The notes below the pieces were generated by a model, which worked only from the letters and a program-made list of their open reading frames with translations, made no database searches and was not told the origin of the DNA. From Microbacterium terregens (GTDB taxonomy: Bacteria > Actinomycetota > Actinomycetes > Actinomycetales > Microbacteriaceae): a DNA stretch of 64,000 bases. The stretch covers positions 434,001 through 498,000 of the forward strand of contig NZ_BAAAWH010000001.1 of the NCBI RefSeq assembly GCF_039534975.1, in the 5' to 3' direction. The number at the start of each line of letters is the position of its first letter. The stretch's first letter is position 1. Positions 50,792 through 59,018 of this stretch are shown here, one piece after another. Both the position numbers and the translations under genes were made by a program.

Positions 50792-51754
50792 GTGGCACGA
50801 CTGATCCGGGTGCGCCCGGGAGAAGACCCCGGCTATCGACGGATCCGGGCCGGAAGCGGCTTCCGCTACGCCGACATGAGCGGATCGGCCGCGCCCCCCG
50901 CGGATCGGCAGCGCATCCACGATCTCGTGATCCCGCCGGCCTGGGAGGACGTGTGGATCGCCGTCGACCCGAACGCGCACATCCAGGCCGTCGGAGTCGA
51001 TGACGCGGGGCGACGCCAATACCTGTATCACCCGCGATGGCGCGAACGCCGGGACCGCCGCAAGTTCTCCCGCGCGCTCGACCTGGCTGCGGCGCTGCCC
51101 CGCGCGCGGGGGCGGGTCACCAGCGCGCTGCGCCGCGACGACCTCGATCGCGAACGGGTGCTCGCGGCATCGTTCCGGCTGCTCGACGAGGCTGCCCCGC
51201 GGATCGGGTCGGCGCGCTATCTCGAGCAGCACGGCAGTCGCGGTCTGACCACCCTGCAGCGACGGGATGCTGCGGTCGCGGCATCCCTGATCACCCTGTC
51301 GTTTCCGGGCAAGAGCGGCAAGCGCGCGTACATCGAGATCGACGATGAGGAACTCGCGGCGGTGATTCTCGAGCTGAGCGGCGGACGCCCGCGTTCCCCG
51401 CTTCTGGCCTACCGCCGGGGCAACCGGCGGGTGCCGCTCACGCCCGCGGACGTCAACTCGCACGTGCGCTCGCTGACCGGGGGCGCGTTCACCGCCAAGG
51501 ACTTCCGCACCCTGCGCGGCACCATCCTCGCCGCCGAGGCACTCGCCCGCATCGGTACCGTCGACACGGCGAAGGACCGCAAACGGGCCGAGGCGCTCGC
51601 GGTGCGGGCGACGTCCGAGGCGCTCGGCAATACGCCCGCCGTGGCACGGGGCAGCTACATCGACCCCGGCGTCTTCACCGCGTACGAGCGCGGCAGGCTG
51701 CTGGACCTGGGTGTGTCGCCGGAGTCCGCGATCCAGCGCCTGCTCATCGGCTGA
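50792..51754 (+). CDS. DNA topoisomerase IB
   Basis: 320 residues, poxvirus-like type IB enzyme that relaxes supercoils by a 3'-phosphotyrosyl intermediate. Motifs: IPPAWEDVWI in the N-terminal clamp, YHPRWRERRDRRKFSRAL, TAKDFRTLRGT with a catalytic Arg, and NTPAVARGSYIDPGVF with Tyr289 as nucleophile. Only part of bacteria have this enzyme. GTG at 50792 follows AGAGG by a few bases; the frame is open upstream but the translated stretch is Arg-rich and not conserved. Confidence 0.9.
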   Translation: MARLIRVRPGEDPGYRRIRAGSGFRYADMSGSAAPPADRQRIHDLVIPPAWEDVWIAVDPNAHIQAVGVDDAGRRQYLYHPRWRERRDRRKFSRALDLAAALPRARGRVTSALRRDDLDRERVLAASFRLLDEAAPRIGSARYLEQHGSRGLTTLQRRDAAVAASLITLSFPGKSGKRAYIEIDDEELAAVILELSGGRPRSPLLAYRRGNRRVPLTPADVNSHVRSLTGGAFTAKDFRTLRGTILAAEALARIGTVDTAKDRKRAEALAVRATSEALGNTPAVARGSYIDPGVFTAYERGRLLDLGVSPESAIQRLLIG

Positions 51755-51773
51755 CTCCGCCGGCCGTTCAGCT

Positions 51774-51838
51774 CTGTTCACTTGCCCTGGATGTACGCCC
51801 AAGGGGCGCTCCGGCGTACGAACAGGGCAAGTGAACAG
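51774..51838. repeat. long palindromic element after topoisomerase IB
   Basis: CTGTTCACTTGCCCTG (51774-51789) pairs perfectly with CAGGGCAAGTGAACAG (51823-51838); after a 3x3 internal loop GTACGCC (51793-51799) pairs with GGCGTAC (51813-51819), leaving a 13-base loop. It may be a terminator for topoisomerase, but its size and perfect arms look like a REP/MITE-type element. A G-rich stretch with repeated GGGGCAGCGCGGG-like units follows at about 51880-51925. Confidence 0.75.
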
Positions 51839-51926
51839 GCGGAGAGGCCGGATGCCGTGACCGACGCCCCGCGGGCGCGGGGGCAGCGCGGGCGCGGGGC
51901 AGCGGGGGCGCAGGGCAGCGCGGGCA

Positions 51927-51932
51927 TAAGGT
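51927..51932 (+). promoter_or_regulatory. -10 hexamer of a leaderless promoter (crcB pair)
   Basis: TAAGGT ends 6 bases before the GTG at 51939. Confidence 0.5.
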
Positions 51933-51938
51933 GGGGCC

Positions 51939-52373
51939 GTGCCGCGCCGACCCGTTCCCGATGTGCGCATGCTCGGCGCTGTCTTCCTCGGCGGTGTCAT
52001 CGGCGTGGCGGCCCGCGAACTGCTGCTCCTGCCGTTCTCGGACCGGTCGTCCACGCTTGCGCTGACGTTCGGAACGATGGTCGTGAACGTCGTCGGGTCG
52101 TTCGCGCTCGGGCTGGTGGTCGGCTCTCTCGCGGACCGGCATCCCACCGCGCGCGTGTTCCTGGGAACCGGGGTGCTCGGCGGCTTCACGACGTACAGCG
52201 CGTTCGCGGTGCAGACGGCGACTCTCCTCAGCGCGGCGCCGGTCGCGGGGATCGCGCTGGCGGCCGCCTCGGTGATCCTCGGCCTCGCCGCGGCGGGGCT
52301 CGGGCTGCGGCTGACGCTGCGCCCCCGGGGCGAGACCGGCGGGCCGTCGGACGAACCGGAGGGCGCCAGATGA
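51939..52373 (+). CDS. crcB: fluoride channel Fluc/CrcB, subunit 1
   Basis: 144 residues, four helices. Fluoride exporter channel; in many actinobacteria two different subunits pair. Signature: FGTMVVNVVGSFALGLVVG with the pore Asn, and GVLGGFTTYSAFAVQ with the Phe/Thr/Tyr/Ser fluoride-track residues. GTG start with a leaderless promoter; four-base overlap with the second gene. Confidence 0.92.
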   Translation: MPRRPVPDVRMLGAVFLGGVIGVAARELLLLPFSDRSSTLALTFGTMVVNVVGSFALGLVVGSLADRHPTARVFLGTGVLGGFTTYSAFAVQTATLLSAAPVAGIALAAASVILGLAAAGLGLRLTLRPRGETGGPSDEPEGAR

Positions 52374-52744
52374 GCGTGTGGACCCTCCTCGGCGCCGCAC
52401 TCGCCGGGGGCGTCGGAGCGGGCCTGCGCTATCTCGTCGATGTCCTCGTCGACGGCGGAAAGGCGCGGCGGTTCCCCCTCGGCATCCTCGTCGTGAATGT
52501 CACCGGCTCATTCGCGCTCGGGATCCTCACCGGTCTGGGCGTCGGTTTCGTCGGCTCAGAGGCGGCGTGGATCCTCGGGGTGGGGCTGCTCGGCGGTTAC
52601 ACGACCTTCAGCACGGTCTCGCTCGAGTCCGTGCTGAACCTGCGTCGCGGGTACGCGCGTCGAGGGTGGATGAACGCCGGCGCCAACCTCGTCCTGGGCG
52701 TCGTCGCCGCGGCCGTCGGACTCGCGCTCGCGGCTCGGTTCTGA
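52370..52744 (+). CDS. crcB: fluoride channel Fluc/CrcB, subunit 2
   Basis: 124 residues, four helices. Same core as subunit 1 (LGILVVNVTGSFALGILTG and LLGGYTTFSTVSLES) but clearly divergent, as expected for a heterodimer. ATG overlaps the previous stop (ATGA), so equal amounts are likely made. I see no fluoride riboswitch in front of the pair. Confidence 0.92.
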   Translation: MSVWTLLGAALAGGVGAGLRYLVDVLVDGGKARRFPLGILVVNVTGSFALGILTGLGVGFVGSEAAWILGVGLLGGYTTFSTVSLESVLNLRRGYARRGWMNAGANLVLGVVAAAVGLALAARF

Positions 52745-52826
52745 GACCCGCCGGGGGTGCGCGCCCGCGCTCGCGAAGCCCGGATTCGCGGCACCCCGGG
52801 GTTTCTGTCATGCGATACTGAGGACT

Positions 52827-52844
52827 CGATACATTCGCGTATCG
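52827..52844. promoter_or_regulatory. inverted repeat upstream of the RND gene, candidate operator
   Basis: CGATAC and GTATCG flank six bases (ATTCGC). Located 74 bases before the RND start, in a position suited to a TetR-like regulator. No regulator gene is adjacent. Confidence 0.4.
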
Positions 52845-52917
52845 GTCGCGCGGGCAGTGCCCGGCATCCTGACCCGGCACTCCCCGGGCATCCGAACTGC
52901 ACCCAGCGAAGGCCCCC

Positions 52918-55900
52918 GTGTCGAATCTCGCCGTACTGAGCCTCAAGAACCGTGCGCTCATCGCCCTCATCACGATCGTCGCCGCGGTGTTCGGAGGTCT
53001 CGCGCTCACGAGCCTGAAGCAGGAGCTGATCCCGTCGATCGAGTTCCCGCAGCTCGTGGTGGTCTCCACGTACCCGGGCGCGTCCCCCGAGGTCGTCAGC
53101 AACGACGTGTCCGTGCCGATCGAATCGGCGATCCAGGGCGTTCCGGGTCTGGAGTCGACCACCGCGACGAGCACGACAAACGCGTCGATCATCCAGGCAT
53201 CCTTCACGTACGGCACCAACCTCGCCACGGCCGAGCAGAAGATCACGCAGGCGATCAACCGGATCAAGTCCCAGCTCCCCGAGGGGATCGAGCCGAACGT
53301 GATCTCGGCGAGCATCGACGACTTCCCCGTGATCCAGCTCGCGGTGACCGGATATGACGACGAGCAGACCATTCAGGCGCAGCTGGAGTCGGCGATCGTC
53401 CCCGAGCTCGAAGACATCGTCGGAGTGAATGCCGCTCAGATCGTCGGTGGCGTCGGTCAGCGCGTCACGATCACCCCCGATCAGGCCGCGCTGGAGGAGG
53501 CGGGATACTCGCAGCAGGCGATCCGGGACGCGCTGGACCAGAACGGCGTCCTGTTCCCCGGTGGCGAGATCACCGAAGACGGTCAGACCCTCACCGTGCA
53601 GACCGGCTCGAAGATCGCGTCGGTCGACGAGATCGCCGCGCTTCCCCTCGTGCCGACGGATGCCGCGCAGTTCGAATCGGGACCTCGAACGATCGCGGAC
53701 GTGGCCACGGTCGAGCAGAACCAGGATCCGGTCACGACGATCTCGCGCGTCAACGGCGAGCCGGCGCTCACCATCGCCGTCACAAAACTGCCCTCGGCCA
53801 ACACCGTCGACGTCTCGCGCGGAGTGCTGGCCGCACTGCCCGATCTGGAACAGAGCCTCGGCGGCGCGGAGTTCACGGTCGTCTTCGACCAGGCCCCCTA
53901 CATCCAGCAGTCGATCGAGGCTCTCGCGCAGGAGGGCCTGCTGGGCCTCTTCTTCGCCGTGCTCGTCATCCTCGTCTTCCTGCTGTCGGTGCGGGCGACG
54001 CTGGTGACGGCGATCTCGATCCCGACGAGCGTGCTGATCACGTTCATCGGGATTCAGGCCTTCGGCTATTCGCTGAACATCCTCACGCTGGGTGCGCTGA
54101 CCATCGCGATCGGCCGAGTGGTCGACGACTCGATCGTCGTGATCGAGAACATCAAGCGCCACTACGTCGGGGACGCCGACAAGCTGCAGTCGATCCTGCG
54201 CGCCGTGCGCGAGGTCGCCGCGGCGATCACCGCCTCGACGATCACGACCGTGGCCGTGTTCCTTCCGATCGCCTTCGTCGGCGATGTGACCGGCGAGCTG
54301 TTCCGGCCGTTCGCGCTCACGGTCACGATCGCGATGACCGCCTCCCTGTTCGTCGCGCTGACGATCGTGCCCGTGCTGGCGTACTGGTTCCTGCGCCCGG
54401 GCAAGCCGATCTTCGGAGCCGACGGCCGTCAGATCGACGCCGAGGACCCCGACGCTCCTCCGAGCCGTCTGCAGAAGGCCTACCTGCCGGTCCTGCGCTG
54501 GACGCTGAAGCACTCGTGGGTGACGCTGCTGCTGGCCGTGCTCGTCCTGGTGGGAACCGCGGCGGTCGCCCCGTTCCTGAAGACGAACTTCCTCGGCGAC
54601 TCGGGCCAGAACACCTTCACGATGACCCAGGACATCGGCCAGGCGCCCAGCCTCGAGGCCGAGGACGCCGCATCGACTCAGGTCGAGGCGCTCCTGCTCG
54701 AGATCGACGGCATCGACACCGTCCAGGTGTCCATCGGCTCGAGCGGCTCCGCGTTGCGGGACGCCTTCACCGGCGGCGGCAGCGGCATCACCTACTCGGT
54801 CACGACCGATCCCGACGCCGACCAGGTCGCGCTGCGCGAGGAAGTGCAGTCCGCTGTCGCGGATCTCGAGGACGCCGGAACGATCACCGTCGCCGGGGGC
54901 GGCGGCGGATTCGGATCGAGCGACATCGAGATCGACGTCACCGCGCCCGACTCGTCGACGCTGCAGGAGGCGACGGACGCCGTGGTGGACGCTGTCACGG
55001 GTACCGAGGGCATCGGTCAGGTCTCCAGCAACCTGTCCGCCTCTCTGCCGTACATCGCCGTCGTGGTGGACAGCGACAAGGCCGCCTCGCTCGGCCTGTC
55101 GGAGGTCGCGGTGGGTGCCCTCGTGTCGAACACGATGCAGCCGCAGCGCATCGGCGCCGTCGAGATCGACGACACGACGCTCACGGTGTACCTGGCGGCC
55201 TCGCAGACTCCGCTGACGATCGATGAGCTCAGGCAGCTGACGGTCCCGAGCGCGAGTGGCCCGATCGCTCTCGCCGAGATCGCGACGGTCGAGGCGAGCG
55301 AAGGGCCGACCTCGATCACCACCGAGGGCGGTCAGCGCACGGCCACCGTCACCGTCACTCCCGCCACGGACGATCTGACGACGGCATCCGCATCGGTGAA
55401 CACGGCCCTCGCCGACGCGGACCTGCCCGATTCGGCTGATGCCGCGCTCGGCGGCGTGATCTCGCAGCAGCAGGACGCGTTCACCCAGCTCGGTCTCGCG
55501 CTGCTCGCGGCCATCCTCATCGTCTATATCGTCATGGTCGCGACGTTCAAGTCGCTGCGCCAGCCGCTGCTGCTGCTGATCTCGGTGCCGTTCGCTGCCA
55601 CCGGCGCCATCCTGCTGCAGCTCGCCACGGGCGTGCCGCTGGGCGTCGCGTCGTTGATCGGCGTGCTGATGCTCATCGGCATCGTGGTCACCAACGCGAT
55701 CGTGCTCGTCGACCTCGTCAACCAGTACCGGACCAAGGGACTGTCGGCGCACGACGCAACCGTCGCCGGAGGGTCGCGACGACTCCGGCCGATCCTGATG
55801 ACCGCGCTGGCCACCATCTTCGCGCTGACACCGATGGCGCTCGGGATCACCGGTCACGGTGGTTTCATCTCGCAGCCGCTCGCGATCGTGGTGATCGGCG

Positions 55901-56481
55901 GACTGGTCTCTTCCACGCTGCTCACGCTGCTCGTGCTGCCGACCCTCTACAACGTGGTCGAAGGCGCGAAGGAGCGGCGCGTCGCCCGGGGCCAGCGAGG
56001 GATGGATGCCGCTGAGGACACTCCCGCGGCGGCGCCGGTCGCCGTGGGAGCCGTGGGCGCGACGGAGTCAGGCCTGACGCGGCGCGAGATCAGGGCCCGG
56101 GACGCCGTGCGCGCCGCTTCCGCACCCGCCACGGTCGTCGCTGCCGCGCGTGAAGACGCCGACGTCCCGGTCATCGACGAGGGACCGGACATCGAGATGC
56201 CGCAGGACGGGCAGCCCGTGCTGGCGGCGCAGGCCGAGCCCGAGCCGGCGGGCGACGAGCCGGAGTCCGTGGTCGCCGAGCCCGAGCCGGAGGGCGACGA
56301 GCCGGAGTTCGTGGTTGCCGAGCCCGAGCCGGAGGGCGACGAGCCGATGGACGCCGAGCCCGAGACGATCCACGCCGACCCCTCGGCGCAGGACGGCCCC
56401 GCCCCCGCTGATCAGGGGCGCACGGACAGTGCGGACGCCGAGGCATCGTGGGACGAGGACGATTCAGCAGGCTCGCGCTGA
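52918..56481 (+). CDS. RND-family efflux transporter (AcrB/HAE1-like)
   Basis: 1187 residues, twelve helices with two large extracytoplasmic loops. The first helix NRALIALITIVAAVFGGLAL, the porter region YPGASPEVVSNDVSVPIE and helix four with IAIGRVVDDSIVVIENIKRH (Asp-Asp proton relay) are typical of HAE1/AcrB pumps, here without membrane-fusion or outer-membrane partners, as expected in a Gram-positive. After the last helix (about residue 1017) comes a long cytoplasmic tail with near-repeats of A-E-P-E-P-E-G-D-E-P-E (DNA 56236-56370). GTG start with GAAGG upstream. Substrate unknown. Confidence 0.93.
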   Translation: MSNLAVLSLKNRALIALITIVAAVFGGLALTSLKQELIPSIEFPQLVVVSTYPGASPEVVSNDVSVPIESAIQGVPGLESTTATSTTNASIIQASFTYGTNLATAEQKITQAINRIKSQLPEGIEPNVISASIDDFPVIQLAVTGYDDEQTIQAQLESAIVPELEDIVGVNAAQIVGGVGQRVTITPDQAALEEAGYSQQAIRDALDQNGVLFPGGEITEDGQTLTVQTGSKIASVDEIAALPLVPTDAAQFESGPRTIADVATVEQNQDPVTTISRVNGEPALTIAVTKLPSANTVDVSRGVLAALPDLEQSLGGAEFTVVFDQAPYIQQSIEALAQEGLLGLFFAVLVILVFLLSVRATLVTAISIPTSVLITFIGIQAFGYSLNILTLGALTIAIGRVVDDSIVVIENIKRHYVGDADKLQSILRAVREVAAAITASTITTVAVFLPIAFVGDVTGELFRPFALTVTIAMTASLFVALTIVPVLAYWFLRPGKPIFGADGRQIDAEDPDAPPSRLQKAYLPVLRWTLKHSWVTLLLAVLVLVGTAAVAPFLKTNFLGDSGQNTFTMTQDIGQAPSLEAEDAASTQVEALLLEIDGIDTVQVSIGSSGSALRDAFTGGGSGITYSVTTDPDADQVALREEVQSAVADLEDAGTITVAGGGGGFGSSDIEIDVTAPDSSTLQEATDAVVDAVTGTEGIGQVSSNLSASLPYIAVVVDSDKAASLGLSEVAVGALVSNTMQPQRIGAVEIDDTTLTVYLAASQTPLTIDELRQLTVPSASGPIALAEIATVEASEGPTSITTEGGQRTATVTVTPATDDLTTASASVNTALADADLPDSADAALGGVISQQQDAFTQLGLALLAAILIVYIVMVATFKSLRQPLLLLISVPFAATGAILLQLATGVPLGVASLIGVLMLIGIVVTNAIVLVDLVNQYRTKGLSAHDATVAGGSRRLRPILMTALATIFALTPMALGITGHGGFISQPLAIVVIGGLVSSTLLTLLVLPTLYNVVEGAKERRVARGQRGMDAAEDTPAAAPVAVGAVGATESGLTRREIRARDAVRAASAPATVVAAAREDADVPVIDEGPDIEMPQDGQPVLAAQAEPEPAGDEPESVVAEPEPEGDEPEFVVAEPEPEGDEPMDAEPETIHADPSAQDGPAPADQGRTDSADAEASWDEDDSAGSR
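56236..56370 (+). repeat. acidic tandem repeat at the RND C-terminus
   Basis: About three near-copies of a unit near GCCGAGCCCGAGCCGGAGGG (about 45 bases each), encoding Ala-Glu-Pro-Glu-Pro with Gly-Asp-Glu-Pro. Such a run can change copy number by slippage. Confidence 0.75.
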
Positions 56482-56506
56482 CACAGGCCGCGCGGGCGTC
56501 AGCGAG

Positions 56507-57442
56507 CTAGCGCCGATCGACCCGTGGTGCTGCGTTGCGGGCTCGGTGGTGCTCCGAATCCAGCTGACGCGACGTCGGTGCCCGGTTCGTGCCGTGCCGG
56601 GCGCGCGCGCCCGCACGAGGCCGGGTCACGGTGCGGGGCCGCACGGCCGTCATCGAAGGACCGCTCGCCGCGGCATGGATCCGGCGAGCGTGGGCGCGCG
56701 GTGCGACCACGACGGTGTGATGCGTGCTGGCCGTTCGCTGAACGGCAGGACGGCTGCGACGGGGCTCGTCCGCGTGGCGGCCGAGGCTGCGTGCGAAGAA
56801 CAGCAGCCAGAAGAAGATGAGGCTGAAGCCGATCAGTTCGAAGGCCGCGAGGTTGATGAAACCCGGGACGTACACGCTGACGGCCACAACGAGCCCGATG
56901 CCCACTCGCCGGCTGGCGCGCGCGACTCCGCGGTGCATGCCACGCAAGAGCCAGCGGCTGGACAACAGGATCGCGGTGAACGAGAACACCGCGCCGGTCG
57001 ACGCGCGGTCGTGCAGGAACTCATTGGTGTTCTGGGGGATGATGCCGACGAACGACAGATGGATGCCGATCAGCACGACGAGGATCGGGACTGCGGTCGC
57101 GGACCTCCGATTCGTCAGCACGGCCGTGCCCGCGTGGCGTTTCATCTCGATGCGCAGTCTCCACCCGAACGCCACGACCCCGGCGCCGGTCGCGATGAGG
57201 GTGGAGTTGAAGAGATAGCCCGACAGGACCGAGAAGGTGCCCAGTCGGCTGAAGTGCAACTGCCACCACAGCGGATCAGGGGTGGTGACGATCGAGATGA
57301 GGATGCCGCCGATCAGCACGGCGGCGGTGAGAAAACCGACCTGAGTTGCTGTCACGGGTCCGGTGAGTGCGCGCAGGCGCACACTCGGTCCAGCGAGCGT
57401 GATGTCGGCAAGCAGGGCCACGGTGATGGACAGGCCTTTCAT
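56507..57442 (-). CDS. DUF998-like membrane protein, N-terminally short with Arg-rich tail
   Basis: 311 residues, paralogous to the next gene: both contain T-(T/S)-P-D-P-x-W-W-x-x-H-F-S-(R/Q)-L-G-T-F and a following F-N-(S/G)-T-L-I-A. It begins where residue 140 or so of the paralogue lies, so the first helices are missing. After the shared part ends (about FFARSLGRHADEP) about 95 Arg/Ala/Thr-rich residues follow that the paralogue lacks, which looks like read-through into non-coding sequence after loss of a stop. It may be a decaying duplicate. The AT-richer gap 57443-57610 holds no gene. Confidence 0.6.
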   Translation of the reverse strand: MKGLSITVALLADITLAGPSVRLRALTGPVTATQVGFLTAAVLIGGILISIVTTPDPLWWQLHFSRLGTFSVLSGYLFNSTLIATGAGVVAFGWRLRIEMKRHAGTAVLTNRRSATAVPILVVLIGIHLSFVGIIPQNTNEFLHDRASTGAVFSFTAILLSSRWLLRGMHRGVARASRRVGIGLVVAVSVYVPGFINLAAFELIGFSLIFFWLLFFARSLGRHADEPRRSRPAVQRTASTHHTVVVAPRAHARRIHAAASGPSMTAVRPRTVTRPRAGARARHGTNRAPTSRQLDSEHHRARNAAPRVDRR

Positions 57443-57610
57443 GAGGCGGTGCGGTAGCGCTCCCGCCCTGCAGATACTCCAGGCCCCAGCCGCCTACCCC
57501 GGATTGACAGCACTGGTTGGACTGGTTTGCACCCCTCGCAGCACCCGGTCTTGCGTTGAATGTAGCGCGTTCGGATCAATCGCGGTGAATTCACCTGAAT
57601 TTTAGCCGTA

Positions 57611-58690
57611 CTATTCGCGTTGGCCAGATACTCCGAGAAAGCGGATGAATACCGCGATCCACCCGAAGATGAGCGCGAAGATGATGATCTCGAACGCGGT
57701 CAAGGAGAAATAGCCGACCACGAAGAGCACGACCGAGGCGAGCGTTGCGAACAGGAAAGCCCACCCCGACACGAAGTAGGTGCGCGGCATCCCTCGCAGC
57801 AGTCTGGGGCCGGCGATCAGCAGTGCGAGGAACATCAGGGCCATCCCCGACGCCGAAAGGTTGTGCAGCCAGAGGTTCACATCCACCGGGAAGATGCCGA
57901 CGCCGGCCAGCATGACTCCCATGATCACGAACAGCGTGGAGACGATGCGCGGCGCAGCGGCATTGGTCAGAACGCGCTCCGCGGCCAGCTGGTGCAGATC
58001 GTTCGCGATGTAGACAGCGAAGGTCGTCACGAGCAGGCCGCCTGCGATCAGGGTGCCGTTGAAGACGACGCTGCAGAGGTCGTCGAAAGTGCCGAGCTGG
58101 CTGAAATGGACCTTCCACCACCCGGGATCGGGCGAGGTCACCATCGCCGTCAGCGTGCCGATCACGATGAAGGCCATCAGCAGCGATGACATGCGCTGTG
58201 TCGTCACGCGGGACACCGAGAGATACACGAGATAGGACGCGAGCCCCAGAGTCACGGCCATCAGCAGGATCGCCCAGAACGTGACGACGGGCAGGCCGAT
58301 GAAGCCCAGACCCAGCAGCCGGAACCCCGCGTACGTGACGAGAAAGGCCAGCGCGGTGTGCACGATCACCACGGAGATGGTGTTCACCGTGAACTTCCAC
58401 GCCGGCAGCGCACGCCGCCATTCCTGACCAGGTCGGTTGCGGGATCGCCAGTAGCCGGTTCCCGATGCGGCCGCAGCGACGAGGCCCGCGCCGATCGCGG
58501 CGAGCAGTCCGAACGCGCCGGTGGCGTTGGCGAGTGGCAGATCAGGCAGGACCAGGGAGACGACGAGCCCGTATGCCGCACCGAGCACGCCCGCGGCGCC
58601 GGCGGCATAGACGGCCTCCGACTCGGCGCGCAACGTGGGCGGTGCCGGAGCTGCCGCACCGGAGTGCGACGCGGTGGTGCTGGTGGTCAT
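57611..58690 (-). CDS. DUF998-like integral membrane protein
   Basis: 359 residues, about eight helices, with a Thr/Ala/Pro-rich cytoplasmic start. I believe it is a DUF998-type protein; function unknown. The shared loop TSPDPGWWKVHFSQLGTFDD and the helix VVFNGTLIAGGLLVTTFAVY recur in the truncated neighbour. Ends cleanly FIRFLGVSGQRE. ATG with TACACT 6 bases upstream. Divergent from the helicase and its leader. Confidence 0.78.
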   Translation of the reverse strand: MTTSTTASHSGAAAPAPPTLRAESEAVYAAGAAGVLGAAYGLVVSLVLPDLPLANATGAFGLLAAIGAGLVAAAASGTGYWRSRNRPGQEWRRALPAWKFTVNTISVVIVHTALAFLVTYAGFRLLGLGFIGLPVVTFWAILLMAVTLGLASYLVYLSVSRVTTQRMSSLLMAFIVIGTLTAMVTSPDPGWWKVHFSQLGTFDDLCSVVFNGTLIAGGLLVTTFAVYIANDLHQLAAERVLTNAAAPRIVSTLFVIMGVMLAGVGIFPVDVNLWLHNLSASGMALMFLALLIAGPRLLRGMPRTYFVSGWAFLFATLASVVLFVVGYFSLTAFEIIIFALIFGWIAVFIRFLGVSGQRE

Positions 58691-58696
58691 GGCGTC

Positions 58697-58702
58697 AGTG
58701 TA
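58697..58702 (-). promoter_or_regulatory. -10 hexamer of a leaderless promoter (DUF998-like)
   Basis: TACACT on the minus strand, ending 6 bases before the ATG at 58690. Confidence 0.5.
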
Positions 58703-58757
58703 GAACCGGGATACGGCGCGTGCGTGGACCTCTCAGACTCGTTTTCACGGCATCCGC

Positions 58758-58763
58758 TAGGAT
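58758..58763 (+). promoter_or_regulatory. -10 hexamer for the helicase leader transcript
   Basis: TAGGAT, placing the start near 58770 and giving a leader of about 250 bases. No good -35 is visible at the usual distance. Confidence 0.4.
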
Positions 58764-58769
58764 GAAGGG

Positions 58770-59018
58770 TCGGCTCTGGACACCGCACGTGTTGTGCGGA
58801 TGGGTTTGTGAGTCCAAGGGGCCGATGGTGGGAGCGAATCCGCTCCGGCGACCATCACGTTGAATGGCCCCCGGCCGACGATAGTCCGGGCAACTCCGTG
58901 CCGCATGTGCGGCCTCGCGGCAGTGCTACCTGCGCAGTGTCAACTGTGCGGATGCAATCTGCCCGCGATCTGTGGAGTGCTGTTCTCACATTTGAGACAA
59001 CCCAGAAGGACATCCCCC
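58770..59018 (+). ncRNA. structured 5' leader of the DEAD-box helicase mRNA
   Basis: A compact hairpin CCGCAC-gtgtt-GTGCGG (58783-58799), enclosed by GGAC/GTCC (58778-58781 with 58812-58815), is followed by a three-tier stem: GGGGCC (58818-58823) with GGCCCC (58866-58871), GATGGT (58824-58829) with ACCATC (58851-58856), and GGAGCG (58831-58836) with CGCTCC (58841-58846). Further on, CCGCATGTGCGG is self-complementary (58902-58913). Most genes here have no leader at all, so a 250-base folded one is notable. It may be a cold or RNA-level sensor controlling the helicase. No known riboswitch class is recognised by eye. Confidence 0.6.

Noticed and set aside
50544..50804. Open frame upstream of topoisomerase IB
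   Set aside because: Arg/Gly-rich translation, no ribosome site and no recognisable domain. Probably intergenic.
51880..51925. G-rich stretch before crcB as a riboswitch (fluoride type)
   Set aside because: Sequence is low-complexity GC repeat and the crcB start has a leaderless promoter, leaving no room for a leader RNA.
52597..55857. 1086-codon minus-strand open frame opposite the RND pump
   Set aside because: Composition is Arg/Asp/His-rich and unlike any protein; the plus strand has a full, motif-complete RND transporter.
58905..59018. Cys-rich in-frame N-terminal extension of the helicase (C-x-x-C patterns)
   Set aside because: No ribosome site before the ATG at 58905, the region folds as RNA leader, and the ATG at 59019 has a good AGAAGGA site.
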